Shown piece by piece: positions 1 through 7,031 of a DNA stretch of 64,000 bases. The DNA is from a virus: positions 1 through 64,000 of the IMG/VR virus record IMGVR_UViG_3300008339_000010, one strand, 5' to 3'. Below the pieces are notes generated by a model. That model was not told the DNA's origin. It ran no database searches and saw nothing but the letters and a program-made list of their open reading frames with translations. The first letter of the stretch is position 1, and each line of letters starts with the position of its first letter. The position numbers were made by a program, and so were the translations under genes.

Positions 1-116
1 AATCGGTCTGGGCTACACTCTGTGCTCTGTATGATCTGACGGAACGTTGATCCTCTACATCACAGGTCACTGAGCATCAACACAGACTCCGCATAATCGT
101 AAGCGGAACTAACAAT

Positions 117-191
117 CGCGGAGTATATCAGTGGCAGATGGCGAGTCTCATAAGCTCGAGGTCAGTGGTTCGAATCCACTCTCCGCAACCA
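117..191 (+). tRNA. tRNA-Met (CAT), initiator-like
   Basis: A 75-nt cloverleaf folds by hand: acceptor CGCGGAG with CTCCGCA, D stem TATC/GATG, anticodon stem CGAGT/GCTCG around loop CTCATAA, T stem AGTGG/CCACT, and an encoded CCA. Two initiator hallmarks are present: the unpaired C1/A72 and a purine-pyrimidine A11:U24 pair. The third hallmark, three G:C pairs at the base of the anticodon stem, is absent (the last pairs are A:U, G:C, U:G). It is therefore most like tRNA-fMet; an elongator Met or a lysidine-modified Ile reading is less likely. The Gly tRNA follows 6 bases later. Confidence 0.85.
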
Positions 192-197
192 AATAAA

Positions 198-275
198 GCG
201 GGTAGATCGTGGCAAGGGGCGCCCAGCAGTCTTCCAAACTGATCATGCGGAGTTCGACTCTCCCTACCCGCTCCA
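198..275 (+). tRNA. tRNA-Gly (TCC)
   Basis: Acceptor GCGGGTA pairs perfectly with TACCCGC, followed by discriminator T and an encoded CCA. The anticodon loop CTTCCAA gives TCC, and the sequence around it closely follows bacterial tRNA-Gly. The anticodon stem has a G/A mismatch at its outer end, the T stem has one C/C mismatch, and the D arm does not form a standard stem by eye. It may be a degenerate but functional phage tRNA. Confidence 0.8.
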
Positions 276-541
276 GGACGTTCCGTGTAGCAACGGATAG
301 TGCGACCCGCACGATGAGAAGTGGTGTAGCAACCACGGGTGGTCCCAGTCTAACCTAACTGGCGCTGGCAATGCGACAATCCCGAGGGTGGCGAGCGGGT
401 GCCTACCAGCCCAAGTAGTCCTGCTGAGGGACTGGAAGCCGATGGGCCAAAGGTGGTAACACGAATCCAACCAGGACGCTGGCAGGCAACAAAAAGACCG
501 CGGCTCTCGGGCAAGCACTTTCTAAACACAAGGAGAATGTC
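276..541 (+). other. GC-rich structured leader between tRNA-Gly and rpoZ; possible noncoding RNA
   Basis: No convincing reading frame is seen on either strand. The stretch is visibly more GC-rich than its surroundings. Two hairpins carry the same six-base loop GTAGCA: TCCGT/ACGGA at 282-297 and GTGGT/ACCAC at 321-336. The second sits inside an outer ACCCG/CGGGT pairing (305-309 with 336-340). The region ends in AAGGAG, the ribosome binding site of the next gene. It could be a structured 5' leader, a tRNA-operon processing segment or a small RNA; I do not recognise a known family. Confidence 0.4.
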
Positions 542-769
542 ATGGCAAGAATCACATCAGAAAAAGCAGTAGAAGCCGTAGGTAATCGTTATGATCTAGT
601 GTTGATCGCTAGTCGCCGAGCACGTGAGTTATCCAACGGCCATGCTCCTCACATCACGACCGACGATACTACCACAGTCAAGGCCATCCGCGAGATTGAA
701 CAAGGTCATGTGGGCAGAGATTACCTAAATAAAAACCCAGAAATAAACAAGAAAAAATCCAAATCTTGA
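542..769 (+). CDS. rpoZ: RNA polymerase omega subunit (RpoZ) homologue
   Basis: This 75-residue protein matches bacterial omega almost end to end: the N-terminal MARIT segment, the NR-[YF]-DLVL-x-A core (residues 15-23), the following RRARE/NGH segment (25-34) and the TTVKAIREIEQG helix (44-55). The NGHAPHI and GHVG wording resembles the short omega of Burkholderiales. The C-terminus is a lysine-rich tail (70-74) unlike host omega. Omega sits on the beta' subunit, aids polymerase assembly and affects promoter choice; a phage copy could replace host omega during infection (inference). An AAGGAG ribosome binding site lies at a normal distance from the ATG. Confidence 0.9.
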   Translation: MARITSEKAVEAVGNRYDLVLIASRRARELSNGHAPHITTDDTTTVKAIREIEQGHVGRDYLNKNPEINKKKSKS

Positions 770-794
770 TTTTTATTGCAAAGAGATATATACA
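766..794 (+). promoter_or_regulatory. Sigma70-type promoter giving a leaderless start
   Basis: TTGATT at 766-771, a 17-base spacer and TATACA at 789-794. The ATG at 801 lies 6 bases after the -10 box, where transcription should begin. No Shine-Dalgarno sequence precedes that ATG. Confidence 0.65.
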
Positions 795-800
795 CATATT

Positions 801-1235
801 ATGCTATCATTCATACGCGAACTCACTGATCCACTGTTAGATTATCTCAAGGACGATCCAGTGCGTCCCGAGATCTCACGCGAATTCCGTGTGAGTGGTC
901 AGCGTTTCGTGTCAGCCCTGGTAGACGATCAACCACGTGCCATGGTCTGCGTGAGCCTGCATGATTTTGTGCCTGAGACTGTGGCGGATCTGTCGCAGGA
1001 CCCTGCGGAACCCAACACAGCGATATTTTATACTATCTGGAGTTATGCTCCTGGAGCGGCCACAGAACTGTTGTTTGCCACAGTGGATCAAATCCGAGAA
1101 CTTTATCCCACTGTGCGACGATTCGTCACACTGAGTCCCAAGACAGAAATGGCTCGCAAATTCCATCTACGCAACGGGGCACATGTGCTGAGAGAAAACA
1201 CAGACACTGTCAACTACGAATATATAATTGCATGA
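801..1235 (+). CDS. GNAT-like acetyltransferase fold protein (putative)
   Basis: A soluble 144-residue protein. Its C-terminal part has the arrangement of a GNAT fold: a long helix (about 85-100), then a strand with VRRFVTLSP and a helix with TEMARKFHLRNGA (about 104-127), like the final strand-helix-NGF/A segment of acetyltransferases. The central strands and acetyl-CoA loop are less clear, so the activity is only suggested. It starts at what appears to be a leaderless ATG behind the promoter at 766-794. Its stop overlaps the next start (ATGA), showing translational coupling to the small gene downstream. Confidence 0.6.
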   Translation: MLSFIRELTDPLLDYLKDDPVRPEISREFRVSGQRFVSALVDDQPRAMVCVSLHDFVPETVADLSQDPAEPNTAIFYTIWSYAPGAATELLFATVDQIRELYPTVRRFVTLSPKTEMARKFHLRNGAHVLRENTDTVNYEYIIA

Positions 1236-1399
1236 CCAAATTCACTGACACTCTACGGGCCGCGCTAGAGAAAAAACATGCCGCGGCACATCCTGACACC
1301 AAGTCGGATGCCAAAGATGATGGCAAAAGCAAACCTAAAAGGACACCGCCGGTGATCACGGGTAAACCAGTAAAGAAAGTCACTGGACGTGGACGCTAG
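1232..1399 (+). CDS. Small basic Lys/Pro-rich protein (55 aa)
   Basis: The frame opens with an ATG in the ATGA overlap at the end of the upstream gene and encodes 55 residues. The N-terminal third is helical (TDTLRAALEKKH); the rest is disordered and rich in Lys, Asp and Pro, ending in VTGRGR. I do not recognise a function. Its tight coupling, its charge pattern and the absence of stops support a real gene. A basic, flexible C-terminus would suit nucleic-acid or protein binding, but that is speculation. Confidence 0.6.
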   Translation: MTKFTDTLRAALEKKHAAAHPDTKSDAKDDGKSKPKRTPPVITGKPVKKVTGRGR

Positions 1400-1505
1400 T
1401 ATTTGGAACTTGCCTTGGTGGCAACTGGGTTGGGGACTGGCAGTGGTAGCCAACTACATTTATTGGATCTTTGTTGATCCTGTGTTGCATACAGAACGCA
1501 GTTGA
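1389..1505 (+). CDS. Small single-pass membrane protein (38 aa, GTG start, tentative)
   Basis: A GTG inside the tail of the previous gene opens a 38-codon frame with one hydrophobic, Trp/Tyr-rich segment (about residues 5-30, with LPWWQLGWGLAVVANYIYWIF). The composition fits a small inner-membrane peptide. A second Trp-rich mini-protein occurs at 11651-11776. The last bases of this frame overlap the -35 box at 1502. No good ribosome binding site is seen; translation by coupling is possible. Confidence 0.4.
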   Translation: MDASIWNLPWWQLGWGLAVVANYIYWIFVDPVLHTERS

Positions 1506-1530
1506 CCAAAAACTGCTTTTCTAGTATAAT
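1502..1530 (+). promoter_or_regulatory. Consensus sigma70 promoter giving a leaderless start
   Basis: TTGACC at 1502-1507, a 17-base spacer and a perfect TATAAT at 1525-1530. The ATG at 1537 is 6 bases downstream, at the expected transcription start, with no ribosome binding site between. The geometry equals that at 766-801. Confidence 0.8.
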
Positions 1531-1536
1531 GCTAGA

Positions 1537-1902
1537 ATGGACTTTTACATAGATGAAGCATATCTCACTGATGTTGTAGTGCGGACTGAATATCCTCGCT
1601 ACAACGATCGCACAGAGCTGACTGCAGAAGAACTTATCTCGGTAATAAAACATCCTGCGCCTGCTGTTAGTATTGGCACCAAAGATCATCCTGAGTTTGC
1701 TTGCCTACGTGAGCAGTTAGAACAAGATGGATATATTCAAGTTCAACGTGGTTGGTGGAACGGTGATCGTGTGTTAAAGCCATTCCAGTTAAACGATGTA
1801 AAATTTAAAAAAGGTGATCAGTTTCCCTGTGCCGCGGCCATGAACGGTCATTTAAAGTTTCGAAAACTATATAAACAAAAGAAAGGAGGGCACAATGCCT
1901 AG
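1537..1902 (+). CDS. Uncharacterised phage protein (121 aa)
   Basis: No family is recognised. The protein is mixed alpha/beta with an acidic first half and a basic second half. It has an aromatic GWWNGDRVLKPF stretch in the middle and ends in a Lys-rich KLYKQKK segment. The start is chosen because the ATG lies 6 bases after a perfect -10 box, implying a leaderless message. Its last codons hold the strong AAAGGAGG ribosome binding site of the phosphoesterase, whose start lies 8 bases inside this gene, so the two are one transcription unit. Confidence 0.7.
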   Translation: MDFYIDEAYLTDVVVRTEYPRYNDRTELTAEELISVIKHPAPAVSIGTKDHPEFACLREQLEQDGYIQVQRGWWNGDRVLKPFQLNDVKFKKGDQFPCAAAMNGHLKFRKLYKQKKGGHNA

Positions 1903-2485
1903 TGTATTTTTAGTATCAGACACGCACTTTGGTCACGCAGGTGTGTGCCGCTTCACACTCAACGACGGAGTAACCAAACTTCGTCCCTGGGATGATCCAG
2001 AGGAGATGGATGAGTTCATGATCAAGGCCTGGAACGAACGTGTCCGACCTACAGACAAAGTCTACCACTTGGGCGATGTTGTGATCAACAGAAAAGCGTT
2101 GAAAACTCTTGCTCGTCTAAACGGTGACAAGGTCTTGATCCGCGGCAATCACGACATCTTCAGAGATGATGAGTATCGAGCATACTTCCGTGAGCTTCGT
2201 GCTTACCATGTGATGAATGGCATGATCTTGAGTCATATCCCTATCCATAGCGAAAGCCTGGGTCGGTTTGGTGTCAACATCCATGGTCACTTGCATGCCA
2301 ACCGGGTGATGAAAGCCATGCCGCCGGCATACAGGCCTGATATCATAGATCCACGTTATCATTGTGTGTGCGTGGAACAAACTGACTTTGCTCCTATCTT
2401 GTTCGAAGATGTGATCAAGCGCATCGAAGCAGAAGGTGGTACTATCGGTTTTCAAAACGGCAACGGCCCTCGAGGTGCAGATTGA
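1895..2485 (+). CDS. Calcineurin-like metallophosphoesterase
   Basis: All motifs of the two-metal phosphoesterase family are present: SDTHFGH (D9, H11), GD (60-61), GNHD (84-87), a lone catalytic-site His (H114) and GHLH (131-134). At 196 residues it is a single-domain cytoplasmic enzyme. Such enzymes hydrolyse phosphomonoesters or diesters; the substrate cannot be read from sequence, and nucleotide or RNA-end processing is common in phage relatives. The ribosome binding site AAAGGAGG is the strongest in this region. The stop overlaps the next ATG by one base (TGATG). Confidence 0.9.
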   Translation: MPSVFLVSDTHFGHAGVCRFTLNDGVTKLRPWDDPEEMDEFMIKAWNERVRPTDKVYHLGDVVINRKALKTLARLNGDKVLIRGNHDIFRDDEYRAYFRELRAYHVMNGMILSHIPIHSESLGRFGVNIHGHLHANRVMKAMPPAYRPDIIDPRYHCVCVEQTDFAPILFEDVIKRIEAEGGTIGFQNGNGPRGAD

Positions 2486-2652
2486 TGACATATCCAAGGA
2501 TCAAATTCTGGGAAGCCACCATCCGCACCCCAGATGGTCAAGAGTTTAAAGACCGTGTGGGAGCAGATACGGCCGAACAGGCTCGTAGACTTTTGCAAGA
2601 ACGGCATGGCCCACGTGCAGTGCCTTACTTGCCGCGCATGATCCCCAGTTAG
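2485..2652 (+). CDS. Small conserved-looking phage protein (55 aa)
   Basis: The ATG overlaps the stop of the phosphoesterase (TGATG), so translation is coupled. The 55-residue product starts with a beta-rich segment (FWEATIRTPDGQEF), then a helix (ADTAEQARRLLQERHG), and ends in a Pro-containing VPYLPRMIPS tail. This strand-turn-strand-helix layout is compact and lacks low-complexity sequence, as expected of a genuine small gene. I do not know its function. Confidence 0.65.
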   Translation: MTYPRIKFWEATIRTPDGQEFKDRVGADTAEQARRLLQERHGPRAVPYLPRMIPS

Positions 2653-2789
2653 GGCCACAGTCAGCCTTGCTCACTTGGCCAGCGCCAATAAGTGCCGATA
2701 GCAAAATGACTGGGTGACGTCGGGTAATACCGCAAGAGCCGTAGATACCATAAGTCTGCGCCGGACTGGGTAACCGGCATACATATTTC
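2653..2789 (+). other. Noncoding spacer with hairpin upstream of radical SAM gene
   Basis: This 137-base gap has no open frame of note and is GC-rich. GCCGG (2760-2764) pairs with CCGGC (2774-2778) just before the radical SAM start at 2790, which has no Shine-Dalgarno sequence. No promoter of the type found elsewhere in the window is visible. It may be a regulatory leader. Confidence 0.35.
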
Positions 2790-3977
2790 ATGCCAAAAAT
2801 CATTTCCATAGAACCTGCCATTGATCCTAATGCCAGACCTACATTCTTACTAGATTGGGAATTGACCATGAAGTGCAATCTAGACTGTAGTTACTGTCCT
2901 ACTCCAGATCAGGTTCCTGTATCTATGGCCTATCATGACAATTCAGCTGATCATCCATCGTTGGAAAAATGTCTATCGACTATAGATTTCATGTATGAAT
3001 ATGTGGATCTTTACATGCAACAAAAACCACGATGGAATAGGTCTGTGGTGCTCAATATCTACGGTGGAGAGAGTTTGTTTCATCCAGACATAGAAAAGAT
3101 CATGGCTGCGGTCAGAGACAAACATAAGCCTTATCGAGACAGTTGGCCATTGACTGTGACTTGCACAACCAATGGCGTCGTTGGTCCAAATCTCATGAAG
3201 AGAGTGGTAGGCTTTGTAGATGAATTCACAGTGAGTTATCATGCGGAATCATTGTCCAAACAAAAACAACAAGTGCTAGACAATCTTCGTTTGATAAAAA
3301 ATAGTGGCCGTCGTCTCAAGTGTGTTGTGCTCATGCACGGCGATGAAAAATTTTGGCCAGAATTGCAAGAAGTCATTGCTTTCTGCCAACAAGAGAATAT
3401 TCGATATCTTCCCCGGCATTTGGATGGTCATGTCAATGCCAATTATGGCCCCAAACAAATACAATGGTTCCAAAATTTATGGAATCAACGCAGTCCTGGC
3501 CATGCCGCGATCAAACAGCGAGAAATTATTGAACACAAACAACAAACACTGACGAGCAATGTAGATCTATCTGATGTGGGCAGGGCCTGTTGCGGCGGCA
3601 GATTGATGTGTGTCAATCAAGAAATGAAAGATCCGATATTTTACATTCCTGACAATAACTTCCTGGGCTGGAAATGCAGTGTGAATTGGTATTTTTTGTA
3701 TGTTAAACAACACACCGATGAAGTTTATCTCAACAAAGACTGTCGCATGAATTTTGACGGGTCTGTATCACCAATCGGTTATCTCAATAATACCACGGAA
3801 ATTTTAGATTGGCTCAAAACTAGATTCCATGGATCCAACCTTCCCGTCATCACCTGTGCCAAAAATCTTTGCACATGTGGTCTGTGCGCACCAAAAAGCC
3901 AATCCGAATCTAACTTTCGTGAGATAATGCGTAAACATGTAGCCGATATCAATGTTTTTGATGTTGACACAGCGTGA
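2790..3977 (+). CDS. Radical SAM enzyme with C-terminal Cys-rich region
   Basis: The CxxxCxxC cluster that binds the [4Fe-4S]-SAM centre is C29, C33, C36 (CNLDCSYC), and the GGE motif contacting SAM is at 92-94. The core of about 220 residues is followed by several more cysteines (ACCGG, KDCRMNF and a CxxxxLCTCGLC-like cluster near 350), consistent with a SPASM-type auxiliary cluster domain. Substrates of such enzymes are often peptides or nucleotides; here the substrate is unknown. Unlike the five radical SAM proteins at 25-37 kb, its extra cysteines are C-terminal. The tRNA-Thr gene follows 23 bases downstream. Confidence 0.88.
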   Translation: MPKIISIEPAIDPNARPTFLLDWELTMKCNLDCSYCPTPDQVPVSMAYHDNSADHPSLEKCLSTIDFMYEYVDLYMQQKPRWNRSVVLNIYGGESLFHPDIEKIMAAVRDKHKPYRDSWPLTVTCTTNGVVGPNLMKRVVGFVDEFTVSYHAESLSKQKQQVLDNLRLIKNSGRRLKCVVLMHGDEKFWPELQEVIAFCQQENIRYLPRHLDGHVNANYGPKQIQWFQNLWNQRSPGHAAIKQREIIEHKQQTLTSNVDLSDVGRACCGGRLMCVNQEMKDPIFYIPDNNFLGWKCSVNWYFLYVKQHTDEVYLNKDCRMNFDGSVSPIGYLNNTTEILDWLKTRFHGSNLPVITCAKNLCTCGLCAPKSQSESNFREIMRKHVADINVFDVDTA

Positions 3978-4000
3978 TGATTATCGTAAAATAACATTCT

Positions 4001-4074
4001 GCCCTGTTAGTTAAATGGTATAACAGTTGATTTGTAATCATCAATTGGCAGTTCGATTCTGTCACGGGGCACCA
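4001..4074 (+). tRNA. tRNA-Thr (TGT)
   Basis: Acceptor GCCCTGT pairs with ACGGGGC (one U:G), then A and an encoded CCA. D stem GTTA/TAAC; anticodon loop TTTGTAA gives TGT. The anticodon stem has one T/T mismatch. The T loop TTCGATT is canonical. It reads ACA/ACG-type threonine codons. Confidence 0.88.
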
Positions 4075-4097
4075 ATCTAATATAAAAGGAAACAGTC

Positions 4098-4262
4098 ATG
4101 CTAAAACCCAACTCCACATATCGAATGAGCAAGGCTGCCAAGACATATCTGGCATTCAATTGGTATCGACTTGGCATCCGTTCTATCATGCGTGCCACTG
4201 TCGAAGCCGAATTGGCAGACAAGATCCAACCTCGGGGCCGGCGCGACAAAAATGATGCCTAA
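4098..4262 (+). CDS. Small basic phage protein (54 aa)
   Basis: An AAAAGGAAA ribosome binding site precedes the ATG at 4098. The product is 54 residues, strongly basic and helical (SKAAKTYLAFNWYRLGIRSIMRA), with a charged tail (GRRDKND). There is no recognised domain. It lies between tRNA-Thr and the oxygenase gene. An amphipathic helix of this kind could bind nucleic acid or membrane; no evidence favours either. Confidence 0.6.
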   Translation: MLKPNSTYRMSKAAKTYLAFNWYRLGIRSIMRATVEAELADKIQPRGRRDKNDA

Positions 4263-4273
4263 TAAGTAAAGGC

Positions 4274-4846
4274 ATGTTGCACACCGAACTTGCTCTGCAT
4301 CTTGGCCCAGGACTTTGGTATCTACCACAAGTATTTGACATTGCAACCTATCGTGAGATACGTCGATCATATCGGGAAACTGTGACAGGGTGGCAATGCC
4401 TCGGCCCCAACAGGCTCATGAGCCTGCCCAACAACCCAGATTACTCATATCTGCGTGAAGTGGCTCTGGACATCAATCTCGCTGTGAGCGAATTGACTGA
4501 TCATAGATTGCGTCCATTGGATCAGACCATATTCGTGGATCTCCCTGGTCATCAACTCACATGGCATTTTGACCACAACAATTATCGCGTATTGCTCCAG
4601 GTCTACTGCGGAGATATCGCACAGCCCGGTATGGGCACTCAGTGGTATGTGGGCGAAAAAAATACAGAATTGTTAGAACAATATGGCACAGATAAAATAG
4701 TAGATGTGACGGGCCTAGAAACAGTGGAAACAGCCTACGCACCCAATGCGGGCTACATCAACGATAATACTGTCAAAAAAGCACATGGCACCCGCCGTGT
4801 AGGGCCGGGTCTCAGCAGAGAGAGCGTGCTTTTTACTTTTGGATAA
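4274..4846 (+). CDS. 2-oxoglutarate/Fe(II)-dependent oxygenase-like protein
   Basis: The double-stranded beta-helix signature is readable: the HxD iron ligands H98 and D100 (TWHFDHN), the distal iron ligand H171 (KKAHGTRR) and the 2-oxoglutarate-binding Arg near residue 182 (SRESVLFTF). The 190-residue length fits a minimal catalytic domain. Members hydroxylate proteins, nucleic-acid bases or small molecules, and T4-like phages often carry several; the substrate here is not evident. It is encoded just upstream of the porin promoter region. Confidence 0.8.
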   Translation: MLHTELALHLGPGLWYLPQVFDIATYREIRRSYRETVTGWQCLGPNRLMSLPNNPDYSYLREVALDINLAVSELTDHRLRPLDQTIFVDLPGHQLTWHFDHNNYRVLLQVYCGDIAQPGMGTQWYVGEKNTELLEQYGTDKIVDVTGLETVETAYAPNAGYINDNTVKKAHGTRRVGPGLSRESVLFTFG

Positions 4847-4867
4847 ATTTTCTTGTCAGATTGTATT

Positions 4868-4906
4868 TTACGTAAGTAATGCGTTATTATCGTCGCACGT
4901 AATAAC
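4868..4906 (+). promoter_or_regulatory. Palindromes upstream of the porin gene; possible operator
   Basis: TTACGTAA (4868-4875) is a perfect 8-bp palindrome. GTTATTA (4883-4889) and TAATAAC (4900-4906) form a 7-bp inverted repeat with a 10-base spacer, about one helical turn between half-sites. This fits a dimeric regulator site or a leader hairpin. A weak promoter, TTGTAT with a 17-base spacer to TTATTA, overlaps them. Confidence 0.4.
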
Positions 4907-4932
4907 AGATCAAACTTTCGAAAGGAAATACA

Positions 4933-6072
4933 ATGAAAAAAACAGCGATTGCAGGTATCCTGGCAGCGACTCTAGCGGGTGCCGTGCATGCTCAGAGTAA
5001 TGTCACAGTCTACGGTGTATTGGACACAGGTGTAGTCAGTGCAAGTAACTCCGGCACGGCCAATGGTCAGTTCACAGGCGTAGTAAGTGGTATCCACGGA
5101 GCCAGCCATATTGGTTTTAGAAGCACTGAAAAAATTGATAACAAATTGACAGTAGGTGTCAAAATTGAATCCGACATCAACGTGGCAAACGGAACACAAG
5201 GACTAGCATCAGGATCTGGTTCAGCTAACGCTGTGTTTGCTCGTGGATCCAATGTGTTCTTGCAACACACTGACCTTGGCACAGTGACGATCGGTCGACA
5301 AGACAATGCGGCCTGGAGCACATATTCCAGCCTAGACTCGCGTCGCCACAGCAACTTTGGTGGTAATCCTGTGTTCCTGTCGGATGGTTCCAGTTTCGGC
5401 GGTACGGCCACTTCCAAAACAGGACTGAGCAAATACACAGGTGGTCCATTTGTGAGCCAGGCAATTCGCTATGATACGCCAACGTTTGGTGGGTTCAGCG
5501 CGACCTATGCTCGTATGTTTGGTAACGTAGCTGGTGACATGGATGCCAGCGCAGCCGACCAAGTGGTCTTGCGCTACGACAACAAAGGCATGGTGTTTGG
5601 TGCTGTGGGTTATTACAATACCAATGCCAGCACTGGTACAAGCCAAGGACGCAACAATTATGCAGGCGTAGGTATCCGTGCTACCAAAGATCTCACTCTG
5701 TTGACCAACTACTGGAAGATGGAAGACCCCAACGGTGCCGGAGCCGCAAACACCAAATTTGATCTTTACAGCGTGGGTGCTCGTTATCAGATCAATCCTA
5801 AGTTGGAGGCCACTGTTGGTTTCTATCGCTTAGAGGACAAGATCAACAGCAACAATGGTGCTGATCGTCAGTCCGCTGGTCTAGCATACTCACTCAGCAA
5901 GCGCACCACACTCATGGCCATGGCTTCTTATGCGCAAAACAAAGGAACCACTGGATTTGCAGCCTGGGGCGGCGGTGGATCTAATGCCAATACTTTAGGC
6001 AACAGTTTTGGATTGAATGCCGCTGGAATTGATCAGAAGGCCTATGCTGTAGCGATCCGTCACAGCTTCTAA
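4933..6072 (+). CDS. Outer-membrane general porin, Burkholderiales type (Gram-negative porin family)
   Basis: A classical signal peptide (MKK, hydrophobic core, AVHA cut after residue 20) is followed by SNVTVYGVLDTGV, the typical first strand of betaproteobacterial trimeric porins. The 379-residue length, alternating amphipathic strands, glycine/aromatic content and the terminal phenylalanine (IRHSF), the recognition signal for the BAM machinery, all match a 16-stranded porin. It would sit in the host outer membrane and pass small hydrophilic solutes. AAAGGAAA precedes the ATG. The TctC-like gene starts 20 bases after its stop, so they are probably cotranscribed. A porin in a virulent-type phage is unusual; prophage-encoded porins are known from coliphage PA-2. 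It could alter nutrient entry or exclude rival phages (inference). Confidence 0.93.
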   Translation: MKKTAIAGILAATLAGAVHAQSNVTVYGVLDTGVVSASNSGTANGQFTGVVSGIHGASHIGFRSTEKIDNKLTVGVKIESDINVANGTQGLASGSGSANAVFARGSNVFLQHTDLGTVTIGRQDNAAWSTYSSLDSRRHSNFGGNPVFLSDGSSFGGTATSKTGLSKYTGGPFVSQAIRYDTPTFGGFSATYARMFGNVAGDMDASAADQVVLRYDNKGMVFGAVGYYNTNASTGTSQGRNNYAGVGIRATKDLTLLTNYWKMEDPNGAGAANTKFDLYSVGARYQINPKLEATVGFYRLEDKINSNNGADRQSAGLAYSLSKRTTLMAMASYAQNKGTTGFAAWGGGGSNANTLGNSFGLNAAGIDQKAYAVAIRHSF

Positions 6073-6092
6073 AAACAAAAAGGAATACAATC

Positions 6093-7031
6093 ATGAAGAA
6101 AATCGTTACTTCTGCGATGATGTCATTCCTTTTCGCTATCTCTGGGCCGTCGCTGGCTCAGTCGATAGTGGGAGGGTTTGGTAGCACGACTACAGAATAC
6201 AAAATCATCACCAACAATCCAGTGGGGGCCGGTGCTGATGTGTTGGCACGCAAAATCAGCCAGATCATGCAAGAACGTCATAACATCAACAGCAAGGTCT
6301 ACAATATCACCACAGGCGGCGGTTTAGCATCCGCTCAAGAATTTAAGAAGGAACGACTTGCAGTCACTATCACCAGCGCCAGTGCATTGGCTTATCTACC
6401 TATACAACTAGGCAATGTAGGTTATACCCGTGCAGATTTTAACGTGATCAACGAGATTGGGATCGGCGGGGTCATTTGGTTTTCTTCTGCTGACAGCGGG
6501 ATCAATGATCTCGATGATCTTGTCAAAGTTTTACCTACCTTGCCCAAGTCATCGGTTTCTGTTGGTGCTGCCGACGGTGGTTCGAACGCCCAGGCATTCT
6601 TGAAAACCAAGAATCTAAAAGTTCCTGTGGTCACTTTCCGTTCAAACTCAGATGCTGTGTTACAGGTGGCCGGTGGTCATGTGCCGGTTGGCGTGGTTAC
6701 TTTGACCACTGAGCAGATTTGGACTTTTGCGGCAGAGAAAAAGATCAAGATCCTTGGAGTCACAAGCAAAAAGACCCTGGAACATCGTGGACATAAGATC
6801 CCATCAATCAATGAGAAATTTGGAGTTCCTATCCTACCGGGCGGTGCTTTCTTGGCCATGACCCCGGGCGACACAGTCGAGCATCGTGCTCTCAAAGTCG
6901 CTTTGTTGGAGGCTCTCAAAGATCCAGAAATCGAAGCCATAAAGAAAAAATACTGGCCCATGGGTAACTACATCACGCTGGATGAAATCATTCAAGTGGC
7001 ACAGAAAAATCAAGATCTTATCAAGAAATGA
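6093..7031 (+). CDS. TctC/Bug-family periplasmic solute-binding protein
   Basis: A signal peptide (about 1-22, ending SLA before QS) leads into a two-lobed binding protein. Family features are visible: the ITNNPVGAGADVLARKISQIM opening segment (the usual P-x-x-G-G-x-x-D-x-x-A-R-x loop) and the NxxxGGG-like segment at about residue 70. The 312-residue length is normal. Bug proteins are greatly expanded in Burkholderiales and bind carboxylates for tripartite tricarboxylate transporters or signalling. No TctA/TctB membrane partner is nearby, so it would have to use a host transporter or act as a scavenger or sensor. AAAGGAA precedes the ATG; its stop overlaps the next start (ATGA). Confidence 0.9.
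   Translation: MKKIVTSAMMSFLFAISGPSLAQSIVGGFGSTTTEYKIITNNPVGAGADVLARKISQIMQERHNINSKVYNITTGGGLASAQEFKKERLAVTITSASALAYLPIQLGNVGYTRADFNVINEIGIGGVIWFSSADSGINDLDDLVKVLPTLPKSSVSVGAADGGSNAQAFLKTKNLKVPVVTFRSNSDAVLQVAGGHVPVGVVTLTTEQIWTFAAEKKIKILGVTSKKTLEHRGHKIPSINEKFGVPILPGGAFLAMTPGDTVEHRALKVALLEALKDPEIEAIKKKYWPMGNYITLDEIIQVAQKNQDLIKK

Noticed and set aside
264-518. Minus-strand open frame over the GC-rich leader
   Set aside because: It runs through tRNA-Gly and paired hairpins, with a composition unlike a protein.
2653-2789. A further tRNA in the gap before the radical SAM gene
   Set aside because: No acceptor pairing or T-loop of the TTCRANY type could be found.
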